This document shows, one piece after another, positions 24,448 to 32,316 of a stretch of DNA of 43,416 nucleotides (its first letter is position 1; each line of letters begins with the position of its first letter). The stretch spans positions 1-43,416 of the forward strand of contig NZ_CAMKRR010000017.1 of the NCBI RefSeq assembly GCF_946415235.1, written 5' to 3'. The notes under the pieces are model-generated. The model saw only the letters and a program-made list of their open reading frames with translations, searched no databases and was not told the DNA's origin. A program made the translations under genes and the position numbers. Source of the stretch: an uncultured Ruminococcus sp. (lineage in GTDB: Bacteria > Bacillota > Clostridia > Oscillospirales > Ruminococcaceae).

Positions 24448-25788
24448 TTAAATGCTGTAGTCAATGTTTCTCTCGTCGATAACACGTCTTGACTTATGCT
24501 CTGAACGTGTATTAAGTCCGCCGTCGGGGTGTACCACTACTTTTGCGGGCTTAACGCCGATACGTGCCTTAAGTGCTGCGGAAACCTCTGCTGCTACTGT
24601 ATCGTCATCCTTGTCAACGCCTGCTGCCTTCTCTATCTCGACAGCATATTTGCTTGTGAAGTCCTTCTCAAAGATACGGATGAGGTACTCACCTGTCAGG
24701 TCGCTCTGCTCGCGGATAACAGCTTCGATATCGCTGGGGAATACATTAACAGCGGAAACAATGAACATATCGTCTTTTCTGCCGAGTATATGTATCCTTC
24801 CGTGTGTGCGTCCGCATTTGCAGGGAGTGGTGTCGATGCGTCCGATGTCGCCTGTCTTGAATCTGATAAGTGGACGGGCGTGCTTGCGGAGAGTTGTGAA
24901 TACGAGCTCGCCTGTCTGACCGGGTTCAAGGACCTCGCCTGTGTGTATATCAACTGTCTCAACGAGGATATGATTTTCTGCAATGTGGAGTCCGTCGTGG
25001 TATTCGCACTGTGCAGCGCAGGCGCCGAAAATATCTGACAGACCGTAGAAGTCAAATACCTCAGCTCCCCATATCTCCTCGATAGCATTTCTTGTAGCGT
25101 CGATAGAGCCGCCGAGCTCACCTGCAACGATTATCTTCTTGATATTGAAGTCCTTCTTCGGATCGTAGCCTGCCTTGATAGCCTTTTCGCCCAGCTGCCA
25201 TGCGTAGGAAGGCGAAGTCCAGATAACTGTTGGCTGATAGGTCTTTAAGATGAAGAGAAGTCTCTCGCTGGGGAGAGTACCGCCCCAGATACATAAAGCT
25301 CCGAGGTTCTGAGCGCCGATTACGTCAGGTCCTCCGACATAGAGCGAGAAGTTGAGGGCGTGTACGTAACGGTCATTCGGTCTCATTCCTATCTGCCAGA
25401 ACCAGCGGCTCTCAGTATCCTGAAATTCGTCGAAGTCTTTTTTGGTGAAAGGGCTCATTGTGGGAACGCCTGTTGAACCCGATGATGTGGAGATGAAAAC
25501 TACGTCCTCTTCGGGAACTGCTGCCAGCTCACCGAGGAATGATCCAACGCCCTGAGTGTCGCGCTGTGTTTTCTTGTTGATGAACGGGAACTTCTCGATA
25601 TCCTTAAGTGTCTTGATGTCCTCGGGCTTAACGCCTGCCTCATCAAATGAACGCTTGTAGTAGGGAGCGTGATCGTATGCGAACTTAACGATCTCCTTCA
25701 GATCTTCAAGCTGTCTCTTCTGAAGCTCCTCACGGGGAAGAGTCTCAAGCTCCTCATTCCAGAATTTGTTGTTGATATCTCTGCTCAT
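24448..25788 (-). CDS. Phenylacetate-CoA ligase family protein
   Basis: A 446-residue ANL-superfamily acyl-CoA ligase of the PaaK type. Features: N-terminal YDHAPYYKRSFDEAGV, nucleotide-binding loop STSSGSTGVPT near residue 102, FDFYGLSDIFG, the RFKTGDIGRI motif, a CKCGRTHGR zinc-like segment, GRKDDMFIVSAVNVFPSDIE and the C-terminal small domain. It activates phenylacetate or a related acid with ATP and CoA. The four genes upstream encode a 2-oxoacid:ferredoxin oxidoreductase, and both transcripts have the same unusual promoter. This suggests reductive carboxylation of acyl-CoA to 2-oxoacids, or the reverse route. GGAGG precedes the ATG. Confidence 0.92.
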   Translation of the reverse strand: MSRDINNKFWNEELETLPREELQKRQLEDLKEIVKFAYDHAPYYKRSFDEAGVKPEDIKTLKDIEKFPFINKKTQRDTQGVGSFLGELAAVPEEDVVFISTSSGSTGVPTMSPFTKKDFDEFQDTESRWFWQIGMRPNDRYVHALNFSLYVGGPDVIGAQNLGALCIWGGTLPSERLLFILKTYQPTVIWTSPSYAWQLGEKAIKAGYDPKKDFNIKKIIVAGELGGSIDATRNAIEEIWGAEVFDFYGLSDIFGACAAQCEYHDGLHIAENHILVETVDIHTGEVLEPGQTGELVFTTLRKHARPLIRFKTGDIGRIDTTPCKCGRTHGRIHILGRKDDMFIVSAVNVFPSDIEAVIREQSDLTGEYLIRIFEKDFTSKYAVEIEKAAGVDKDDDTVAAEVSAALKARIGVKPAKVVVHPDGGLNTRSEHKSRRVIDERNIDYSI

Positions 25789-25838
25789 TATATTTATCCT
25801 CCATATTCATATATTTCATATCTGTTTGGTATGTTTAT

Positions 25839-25868
25839 ATTATACAGCACCTTTCTGCATTTGTCCAA
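25839..25868 (-). promoter_or_regulatory. Promoter of the acyl-CoA ligase gene (shared motif)
   Basis: On the minus strand, GTATTGGACA includes the -35-like TTGGAC (25868-25863), then an 18-bp spacer and TATAAT (25844-25839), followed by ATAAACATACCAAA. The promoters at 28850 and 36840 have the same core and spacing. Confidence 0.72.
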
Positions 25869-25930
25869 TACCAATGGATTATCATTAGTTATAAGCTGAT
25901 CTTATAACCGCATGACTTTTAGGAGTGAAC

Positions 25931-25956
25931 GGGCTGATGTGGGCATCAGCCCCTAC
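25931..25956 (+). repeat. Short palindromic element, GGGC...GCCCCTAC family
   Basis: GGGCTGAT-N6-ATCAGCCC followed by CTAC, immediately beyond the stop of the oxidoreductase beta gene. It may also act as a 3'-end hairpin. Confidence 0.65.
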
Positions 25957-25960
25957 ACTC

Positions 25961-26854
25961 TTATAGCTCGAAATTCTTGTTTATATATTCCCACTTCTTG
26001 TCGCGGGAAGCTGTTATCACCTGTATATCCTCATCTGTGAGGTGCCTGAAGCGGCCCTGCTTTTTCAGGTAGGAGGTCACGTCTGTGAACTCCTTCGGCT
26101 TATGATTGAGCCTGAACGTGCCGTTTTCGTATTCGGCAAGATACCACAGTCCGCAGTCAACTACTTCCTTTGCAATGTCAACTGTGGCGTCTGGAGCAAC
26201 TCCCCAGCCTGTGGGACACGGCGCGATAACATGGATATACTTTGTGCCCTGTATCTGTGAAGCCTTCTGCACCTTCTGTATGAAGTCATAGATATAGCCC
26301 ACGCTTGCAGTTGCAGCATAGGGGATATCATGTGCCGCAGCTATCTCGAACATATTCTTCTTGGGACGGATATTTCCGTGGATATTCGCTCCTGCGGGAG
26401 TGGTCGTTGTCTTGGCGCCGAAGGGTGTGAGACCGCTTTTCTGTATGCCCGTGTTCATGTAGGCTTCGTTGTCGTAGCAGATATAGATGATGTTGTCGTT
26501 GCGGTCGATAGCTCCCGAAAGAGCCTGTATACCGATGTCAGCGGTACCTCCGTCACCTGCAAAGCCAACTGCCGTGAAGTCCTTGTATCCTCTTGCGCGG
26601 AGACCTGCTTCAACTCCCGTAAGCATGGAAGCTGTGCCCGCAAAGGTGGAGATAATGGAATTGTTGGAGAAGCACAGCTGCGGAAAGTTGAAGCCTACCG
26701 CAGACATACAGCCTGCGGGAAGCACCGATACTGCCTTGGGTCCGAGGACCTTAAGTGCAGCTCTTACAGCAAGGCTTCCGCCGCAGCCTGCACAGGCTTT
26801 GTGTCCGTAGAAAAATTCCTCACGTGATATGCTTTCTGCAACCTTATTTGCCAT
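25961..26854 (-). CDS. 2-oxoacid:ferredoxin oxidoreductase, beta subunit
   Basis: A 297-residue thiamine-diphosphate-binding subunit. The ThDP motif reads GDGGTADIGIQALSGAIDRN and then YICYDNEAYMNTG. Cysteines in CAGCGG, near the N-terminus, and APCPTGWG match the iron-sulfur cluster ligands of pyruvate/2-oxoisovalerate oxidoreductase beta chains. It is the last of four overlapping genes ordered gamma, delta, alpha, beta and overlaps the alpha gene by 11 nt. The complex interconverts a 2-oxoacid plus CoA with acyl-CoA, CO2 and reduced ferredoxin. Confidence 0.94.
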   Translation of the reverse strand: MANKVAESISREEFFYGHKACAGCGGSLAVRAALKVLGPKAVSVLPAGCMSAVGFNFPQLCFSNNSIISTFAGTASMLTGVEAGLRARGYKDFTAVGFAGDGGTADIGIQALSGAIDRNDNIIYICYDNEAYMNTGIQKSGLTPFGAKTTTTPAGANIHGNIRPKKNMFEIAAAHDIPYAATASVGYIYDFIQKVQKASQIQGTKYIHVIAPCPTGWGVAPDATVDIAKEVVDCGLWYLAEYENGTFRLNHKPKEFTDVTSYLKKQGRFRHLTDEDIQVITASRDKKWEYINKNFEL

Positions 26855-28016
26855 TGCCTCCGCCTCCTATTCCGATAAAATTGACACTTTCCGTGCCCTT
26901 TGCGATACTTGTGTATATATTTTCAATGTCGCCTGCGGAGATATTCTTTCCTCCGAGACCGCCGATAAAATTGCAGCCCTTTACGTCAATCCCTGCCTTT
27001 TTCAGCGCGGAGTTGACGTTCGTGAAAACTGTGCCCTCGTTACCGAAGCTGATATCCTTTTCGAGAACTGCATATGCCTTTGCATTTCGCAATACATCGG
27101 CAATTTCTTCATTCGGGAAGGGCCTCATATAACGTATGCGGACAACTCCTGCCTTTACGCCCTGCTCGCGGAGCTTATCCGCAGTTTCACGGCACAGACC
27201 TGCGATGCTTCCGAGAGTAACTATGATATATTCAGCATCATCTGTGAGGTAATTCTCGGTCAGACCTGTGTAGTGCCTGCCGAATATCCTCGCAAAATCA
27301 GCCTCGACTTCCTTCACGACCTCTGCCGCCGCAAGCAGTCCCTTGTGCTCCTTGTACTTGAAGATGAAGTTTGTGTCGGGACCTGCCGAAAATGCCATAT
27401 TCTTGGGGGTCTCGAAGTCTATGCGGTTGTCGGTCTCATAGGGCGGGAGGAAGCTGTCTGCCTGCTCGTGAGTGGGGATATCCACTGTTTCGTATGTATG
27501 CGTGAGCACAAATCCGTCAAGATTTGCCATATATGGCGTCTGTACCCGCTTATCCTCGGCAATTTTATAGCTCATAAGCGCAAGGTCGAGAGCCTCCTGA
27601 GCATTCTCTGCGTAGGACTGTATCCAGCCGCTGTCAAGCTGTGAAAGGCTGTCACGCTGATCGCCGTAAATGTTCCACGGGAGAGCTGTTGAACGGTCGG
27701 CATTCATCATAACAATGGGGAAGCGTCCGCCTGCCGCGTAATAGAGACATTCCGCCATGTAGAGAAGTCCCTGTGAGGAGGTCGCCGTGAAGGCTCTCGC
27801 ACCTGCCGCACTTGCTCCTATAGCACATGAAAGCGCAGAATGTTCGGACTCAACATGAACGTACTCGGCGCTGAGACTGCCATCCTCAACCATTTCCGAA
27901 AGCCGCTCCACAACTATGGTCTGCGGAGTTATGGGATATGCGGATATGACCTGCGGACGTGCAAGGCGAATGCCCTCGGCAAATGCCTCGTTGCCTGATA
28001 AGAATTTTCTGCTCAT
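26844..28016 (-). CDS. 2-oxoacid:ferredoxin oxidoreductase, alpha subunit
   Basis: A 390-residue alpha chain. It begins MSRKFLSGNEAFAEGIRLA and contains the substrate/ThDP region AYPITPQTIVVERLSEM, the HVESEHSALSCAIGASAAGARAF segment (partly quoted: TSSQGLLYMAE follows) and the C-terminal domain with YIIVTLGSIAG. The start is ATG 28016, which overlaps the delta stop as ATGA; the in-frame region up to 28067 belongs to the delta gene. Substrate preference (pyruvate, 2-oxoisovalerate or arylpyruvate) cannot be decided by eye; the neighbouring phenylacetate-CoA-ligase-like gene favours branched or aromatic substrates. Confidence 0.93.
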   Translation of the reverse strand: MSRKFLSGNEAFAEGIRLARPQVISAYPITPQTIVVERLSEMVEDGSLSAEYVHVESEHSALSCAIGASAAGARAFTATSSQGLLYMAECLYYAAGGRFPIVMMNADRSTALPWNIYGDQRDSLSQLDSGWIQSYAENAQEALDLALMSYKIAEDKRVQTPYMANLDGFVLTHTYETVDIPTHEQADSFLPPYETDNRIDFETPKNMAFSAGPDTNFIFKYKEHKGLLAAAEVVKEVEADFARIFGRHYTGLTENYLTDDAEYIIVTLGSIAGLCRETADKLREQGVKAGVVRIRYMRPFPNEEIADVLRNAKAYAVLEKDISFGNEGTVFTNVNSALKKAGIDVKGCNFIGGLGGKNISAGDIENIYTSIAKGTESVNFIGIGGGGNGK

Positions 28017-28306
28017 TTGCGCTCCGCCTCCATTTCTATTGCACCAATTTTGCATATTTTCGCACATATGCCGCAGCCCTTGCAGAAATCGTAATCAATG
28101 ACAGCTTTGCCGTCATTAATGGATATAACTCCATCGGGGCAGTAGAGATAACACTGCTCGCAGCCCACGCACTTTGCTGTATCGATAACAGGTCTTATGC
28201 TTCTCCAGCCGCTGTTGACAGTGGTGAGGTAGCCTGCCTCAAAGGACGTATTCTCGGGGACTTCGTCAAAAGTGAAGCCCGTCTTTTCTCTGACGTAGGG
28301 TCTCAT
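28013..28306 (-). CDS. 2-oxoacid:ferredoxin oxidoreductase, delta (ferredoxin) subunit
   Basis: A 97-residue two-cluster ferredoxin-like subunit. Two 4Fe-4S motifs are clear: CVGCEQCYLYCP (near residues 46-57) and CKGCGICAKICKIGA (near 75-89). The N-terminal 40 residues (FEAGYLTTVNSGWRSIRPVI) match the usual extension of PorD/VorD proteins. ATGA overlaps couple it to both the gamma gene before it and the alpha gene after it. It passes electrons from the catalytic core to ferredoxin. Confidence 0.95.
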   Translation of the reverse strand: MRPYVREKTGFTFDEVPENTSFEAGYLTTVNSGWRSIRPVIDTAKCVGCEQCYLYCPDGVISINDGKAVIDYDFCKGCGICAKICKIGAIEMEAERK

Positions 28307-28818
28307 TCCGCCACCTCCTGCACAGCCTTAAGAAGAGCGCTTATGTTGCGCTCATGTATTTTCGCGGGCATATAGCCCTTTATAGCTTCAACAGCCTCAT
28401 CTGCCGCAACTACTCCCGAAAGTCCCGCGAGAAGTCCGAACATTACGGTGTTTGCGGTAGGGAGCCTGAAGTCGGCTGCGATCTTATCGGCATCAAAGGT
28501 GAGAGCGCCGTCAATGTTATTTTTTGAGTTTACTATAATAGTCCCTGTGGACTTCAGAAGTCCCTGAAGCTGAGGAATGTAAAGCGTATCGTCAAGTATT
28601 ACGATATAGTCTGCCTTTTCGGTCTGGCTTCTGTCCACAACAGGCTTTGTATCAAGCTTTGTGAATGCCCTCACAGGTGCGCCGCGTCTCTCGGGACCGA
28701 ATGAGGGGAATGCAAGTGCGTATTTGTTGTCGTCATCTATAGTATATGCCGCTCCGAGAAGCTTTGCAGCAGTGAATGCACCCTGTCCGCCGCGTCCGAG
28801 CCATATTATTTCATGCAT
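28303..28818 (-). CDS. 2-oxoacid:ferredoxin oxidoreductase, gamma subunit
   Basis: A 171-residue gamma chain, first gene of the operon. It carries the hallmark GRGGQGAFTAAKLLG, then FPSFGPERRGAPVRAF and AFPSFGPERRG-linked CoA-contact residues, and TANTVMFGLLAGL. The leader is short: transcription is expected near 28843, and TAGGAG lies shortly before the ATG. Independent subunits in the order gamma-delta-alpha-beta are typical of four-subunit POR/VOR enzymes of anaerobes. Confidence 0.95.
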   Translation of the reverse strand: MHEIIWLGRGGQGAFTAAKLLGAAYTIDDDNKYALAFPSFGPERRGAPVRAFTKLDTKPVVDRSQTEKADYIVILDDTLYIPQLQGLLKSTGTIIVNSKNNIDGALTFDADKIAADFRLPTANTVMFGLLAGLSGVVAADEAVEAIKGYMPAKIHERNISALLKAVQEVAE

Positions 28819-28849
28819 AGAAGTTCTCCTATCATTTTAGTATGTTTTG

Positions 28850-28879
28850 ATTATACACCTATCCGCATATTCTGTCCAA
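28850..28879 (-). promoter_or_regulatory. Promoter of the oxidoreductase operon (shared motif)
   Basis: On the minus strand, GTATTGGACA with TTGGAC at 28879-28874, an 18-bp spacer, TATAAT (28855-28850) and then CAAAACATACTAAA. Core, spacing and the downstream AAACATAC-x-AAA match the ligase promoter at 25839-25868. Confidence 0.75.
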
Positions 28880-28907
28880 TACATGGCTTTTATGCGGAGC
28901 TATAGCC

Positions 28908-29819
28908 TCAGTCTATATGAAGATAGGTTTTTATCTCGCGGATATATATTTCCGCCATTTTGCTGAGGATAACATTTTTCAGCGTGATATAGCCTATTTC
29001 CATTACCTCCTCGGACTCGTCCTCAAATGGCACGGCTATGTAGTCAGAGCCGTTGAGCTCCTCACAGATAATACCCGAGCAAAGAGTATAGCCGTTAAGA
29101 CCTATCATCAGATTAAGCATGGTCGCACGGTCGTTGGCTTTGATAGTACGCTGATAGTCGGCTGTACTGAGCAGCTCCTCTGCGAGATAGAAGGTGCTGT
29201 TGTCGCCCTGCTCGAATGAAAGGCAGGGATAGTCCGCAAGCTGCTCAAAGGTTATTTTTTTCTCCTTTGCAAGTGGGTGACCTTTCCAGAGATAGACGAA
29301 CGGGCTGCATTTCGTAAGGGTATGGAATTCAAGACCGTTTGAATGGAGCAGCTTCGTTATGGACTTGCGGTTGAAATCATTGAGATAGATTATGCCTATC
29401 TCGCTCCTCAGATTTGCAACGTCGCTGATTACCTCCGCGGTCTTGGTCTCGCGGACAGCAAACTCGTACTCCGCAGTGTCGAACTCCTTGACCATTTCCA
29501 CAAAAGCCTTTACAGCAAAGGAATAGTGCTGAGTCGATACTCCGAACTTTTTCTTGACATTGCCCCTGCCGCTGTATTTTTCCGAGAGCACGTCGAACTG
29601 TCCCACGACCTGACGGGCGTACTGAACGAACTCCACACCGTCATTGGTAAGGGTAACTCCTCTGCCGCTTCGGTTGAATATCTTTATTCCGATCTCCTTT
29701 TCAAGCTCCTGCACCGATGAGGTCAGTGACGGCTGTGAAACGTAAAGCTGTTCCGCAGCCTTGTTCATTGAGCCTGTTGAGGATATTGCAAGTATGTATT
29801 TAAGCTGCTGTAAAGTCAT
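28908..29819 (-). CDS. LysR-family transcriptional regulator
   Basis: A 303-residue LysR-type regulator. The N-terminal winged helix reads MTLQQLKYILAISSTGSMNK, then AAEQLYVSQPSLTSSVQELE, followed by a linker helix and a two-lobed effector-binding domain (about 90-300). The start is ATG 29819 with GGAGGT five bases upstream; a longer frame would include a repeat hairpin. It lies between the oxidoreductase operon and the cysK/metB-like genes, all on the same strand, and is a candidate regulator of either. LysR proteins of this type often respond to sulfur metabolites such as O-acetylserine, but nothing here fixes the ligand. Confidence 0.92.
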   Translation of the reverse strand: MTLQQLKYILAISSTGSMNKAAEQLYVSQPSLTSSVQELEKEIGIKIFNRSGRGVTLTNDGVEFVQYARQVVGQFDVLSEKYSGRGNVKKKFGVSTQHYSFAVKAFVEMVKEFDTAEYEFAVRETKTAEVISDVANLRSEIGIIYLNDFNRKSITKLLHSNGLEFHTLTKCSPFVYLWKGHPLAKEKKITFEQLADYPCLSFEQGDNSTFYLAEELLSTADYQRTIKANDRATMLNLMIGLNGYTLCSGIICEELNGSDYIAVPFEDESEEVMEIGYITLKNVILSKMAEIYIREIKTYLHID

Positions 29820-29855
29820 TGTGTACCTCCGTTTTATTCTCATTTGAGGACTTTC

Positions 29856-29878
29856 GGGCGGATAATATCCGCCCCTAC
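29856..29878 (+). repeat. Short palindromic element, GGGC...GCCCCTAC family
   Basis: GGGCGGATAATATCCGCCCCTAC, in the 170-bp gap between the LysR and cysK-type genes. The rest of the gap (to 29989) has only weak complementary stretches and no gene. Confidence 0.7.
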
Positions 29879-29989
29879 TATGTTGATTCGTACCGTTCCG
29901 AAGATGTGGGCTCGCGGAGAAAGACTTGCCGTCCATACAGGTAAGCAAGCTTGCGAGCGTCCGCGTGAACCGCCCGCGGGGGCTCCCCG

Positions 29990-30901
29990 CTAATCAAAGA
30001 GCCCTGTGCTGAAATAGCGGTCGCCGCGGTCGGGGAAAACAGTGACGATATTGCCCTTTGCGCCGCTTTTTACAAGTTTAAGCACCGCTGCCATGGCTGC
30101 TCCCGAGGACGAGCCTGCGATAATTCCCTCGGTCCTTGTGAGAAGTCTTGAAGTTTCAAACGCTTCCTCATCGTTTACCTTGATAACATCGTCCACAAGG
30201 GACATATCCATGGTATCTGCTATGAAGTCGTTGCCTATGCCCTCTATGTTGTAATCAGCGTGTTCACCGCCGCCCATTGTTGAGCCCACAGGATCTGCAA
30301 GAATTCCCTTTGCATTGGGTACGCGCTCCTTGATATAGCGGAGTATTCCCGTGTAAGTGCCGCCGCTGCCCGCACCTGCCGCAACATAGTCGATATGACC
30401 GTCGAGAGCTTCGTATATCTCACGTCCTGTAGTCTCATAGTGTGCGAGCGGATTGCTCTGATTTTTGAACTGCTCCAGCGATATGGAATCGGGTATCTGC
30501 GCCTTTATTTCCTCTGCCTTTGCGACTGCTCCCAGCATACCCAGCTCACGGGGAGTATTCACTACCTCAGCGCCGAGAGCACGGAGCAGAGCCTGCTTTT
30601 CAGCCGAAAACTTCGTGGGGACTACAAATATTATTTTGTAGCCGCGGTTAAGTGCCGCAAATGCTATTCCAAGCCCTGTATTGCCTGCGGTAGCTTCGAC
30701 GATGGTGCTGCCCTTTTTCAGCAGTCCCTTTTTCTCGGCGTCGTTTATCATGTACAGACCTGTGCGGTCCTTGACGCTGCCCGAGGGATTGTAAAGCTCA
30801 AGCTTTGCGAAAACATTCACGCCCTCGTCCTGTACTATATTTCCGAGTCTCACAAGGGGAGTATTGCCGATGAGGGACTGCATTGAATCAAAGTATCTCA
30901 T
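29990..30901 (-). CDS. Cysteine synthase/cystathionine beta-synthase family
   Basis: A 303-residue PLP enzyme of the CysK/CBS family. PLP-lysine motif YNPSGSVKDRTGLYMI, substrate loop EATAGNTGLGIAFA, the phosphate-binding GAGSGGTYTGILRY and the C-terminal GIIAGSSSGAA are present. It makes cysteine from O-acetylserine and sulfide, or cystathionine from homocysteine (MccA type). Pairing with the metB/metC-like gene 10 nt upstream resembles the mccA-mccB reverse transsulfuration operon of Bacillus, which favours the second role. The start is ATG 30901; the longer frame to 30970 reads over the upstream stop. Start spacing is tight (GAGAAAGTGAG). Confidence 0.9.
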   Translation of the reverse strand: MRYFDSMQSLIGNTPLVRLGNIVQDEGVNVFAKLELYNPSGSVKDRTGLYMINDAEKKGLLKKGSTIVEATAGNTGLGIAFAALNRGYKIIFVVPTKFSAEKQALLRALGAEVVNTPRELGMLGAVAKAEEIKAQIPDSISLEQFKNQSNPLAHYETTGREIYEALDGHIDYVAAGAGSGGTYTGILRYIKERVPNAKGILADPVGSTMGGGEHADYNIEGIGNDFIADTMDMSLVDDVIKVNDEEAFETSRLLTRTEGIIAGSSSGAAMAAVLKLVKSGAKGNIVTVFPDRGDRYFSTGLFD

Positions 30902-30911
30902 ATCTATTATC

Positions 30912-32072
30912 TCACTTTCTCTCGGATTTTGCAATAGCCTGTTCGATATCCGCGATAATATCCTCAACATTCTCGATACCTACCGAAAGACGGATAAGTC
31001 CGTCAGTGATACCTACTTTTTTGCGGATATCGGCAGGAATGGAAGCGTGTGTCATCGTTGCAGGGTGGCATACGAGGGACTCCACGCCGCCGAGGCTCTC
31101 AGCCAGCGAAACAAGCTCAAGGCTCTCGAAGAAAGTGTTTATATCGTAGTTTTCGTGAAGCTCGAAGGATATCATTGCACCGCCGTTTTTAGCCTGCTTT
31201 TGGTTTGTCTCATAGCCTTTGTCGCTTTTAAGTCCCGGGTAGTATATGTTCTTTACAGCCTTGTGTTTCGAGAAGAAGTTTGCTACTGCCTTTGCATTCT
31301 CAACGTGTCTGTCCATGCGTACCGCAAGAGTTTTTATGCCGCGGATAAGCAGGAATGAGTCAAAGGGTCCGAGGACTCCGCCTGTGGAATTTTGTATGAA
31401 AGCTATCTTCTCCGCAAGCTCCTTGGAATTAACGACTGCAAGACCCGAAACCACGTCACTGTGACCGCCGAGGTACTTCGTTGCGCTGTGTACGACGATA
31501 TCCGCGCCCAGTTCAAGGGGCTTCTGCAAATAAGGCGTCATGAAAGTATTGTCTACGATAACGAGAAGTCCGTGTCTGTGGGATACCTCTGCTACAGCCT
31601 TTATGTTCGTAACTGTCATAAGCGGATTTGCAGGGCTCTCAATGATGACAGCCTTTACATCGGCGGTTATCTGACTTTCGTAAACGTCGGGGTGCTCCGT
31701 ATCGGCAATGGTATAGGTAAAGCCGAAGTGGTCAAATACCTTGCTCAGCAGACGGAATGTCCCGCCGTAGACGTTGCTCGAGATAAGAATTCTGTCGCCG
31801 CTGTGGAGCAGACTGAGAACTGCTGTGAGAGCTGCCATTCCCGAACCGAAAGCAAATCCCGCATAGCCGCCTTCGAGGTCTCTGATGAGAGCTTCAAGAG
31901 CTTCACGGGTGGGATTGCCCGTGCGCGAATACTCATAGCCGCGCATTTTTCCGAGACCGTCCTGCTTGTAGGTTGAGGTCTGATATATCGGCACATTTAC
32001 TGCGCCTGTACGTTCGTCAATGGAGATGCCTCCGTGGATAAGTGCTGTTTCTGTATTTTTATAGTTACTCAT
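30912..32072 (-). CDS. Cystathionine gamma-lyase/gamma-synthase (MccB/MetB-like)
   Basis: A 386-residue PLP enzyme of the Cys/Met metabolism family. It starts MSNYKNTETALIHGG and contains the conserved YEYSRTGNPTREALE, GSGMAALTAVLSLL, ESPANPLMTVTN and PLP-lysine site HSATKYLGGHSDVVSG. It either splits cystathionine to cysteine (MccB) or forms it from an activated homoserine (MetB); residues alone do not separate these. The start is ATG 32072 with AAGGAG eight bases upstream; a longer frame to 32138 runs through an 87-bp non-coding repeat and is rejected. It heads a two-gene operon with the cysK-type gene. Confidence 0.93.
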   Translation of the reverse strand: MSNYKNTETALIHGGISIDERTGAVNVPIYQTSTYKQDGLGKMRGYEYSRTGNPTREALEALIRDLEGGYAGFAFGSGMAALTAVLSLLHSGDRILISSNVYGGTFRLLSKVFDHFGFTYTIADTEHPDVYESQITADVKAVIIESPANPLMTVTNIKAVAEVSHRHGLLVIVDNTFMTPYLQKPLELGADIVVHSATKYLGGHSDVVSGLAVVNSKELAEKIAFIQNSTGGVLGPFDSFLLIRGIKTLAVRMDRHVENAKAVANFFSKHKAVKNIYYPGLKSDKGYETNQKQAKNGGAMISFELHENYDINTFFESLELVSLAESLGGVESLVCHPATMTHASIPADIRKKVGITDGLIRLSVGIENVEDIIADIEQAIAKSERK

Positions 32073-32094
32073 AATAATTTCTCCTTTAATGATT

Positions 32095-32181
32095 TGGGAC
32101 GTCGAGTGACTCCCTGCTGTGCAGGGAGATGTCAGCAAAGCTGACAGAGGGTACGTGCAGCCGTTAGCCGCGCCGTCCCCT
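32095..32181 (-). repeat. 87-bp dispersed repeat, copy B
   Basis: Reverse-complement copy of 10741-10827, identical over 87 bases by eye. It ends 8 bp upstream of the AAGGAG ribosome binding site of the metB-like gene, so its hairpins would be in the 5' part of that mRNA unless the promoter lies inside. I do not see a clear promoter between the repeat and the gene. Confidence 0.85.
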
Positions 32182-32194
32182 GCAAATTCCCTTT

Positions 32195-32217
32195 GTAGGG
32201 GCGGGTTCCGCTCGCCC
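32195..32217 (-). repeat. Short palindromic element, GTAGGGGC...GCCC family
   Basis: GTAGGGGCGGGTTCCGCTCGCCC, the reverse orientation of the GGGC...GCCCCTAC elements, with a slightly imperfect stem. Confidence 0.6.
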
Positions 32218-32238
32218 GTGAATATATCAATTTTATGC

Positions 32239-32261
32239 GGGCGCAGGTCAAGCGCCCCTAC
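32239..32261 (+). repeat. Short palindromic element, GGGC...GCCCCTAC family
   Basis: GGGCGC-N7-GCGCCC followed by CTAC, 21 bp from the previous element. It is followed by an AT-rich direct/inverted series (32288-32321) resembling the element at 24339-24430. Confidence 0.6.
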
Positions 32262-32316
32262 ACGCCGTAAATGTCAGCGATATCATAATTACGCATTACG
32301 AATTATGCATTACGAA

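Noticed and set aside
32073-32138. N-terminal extension of the metB-like protein
   Set aside because: The extra codons come from the 87-bp non-coding repeat, and a good ribosome binding site precedes ATG 32072.
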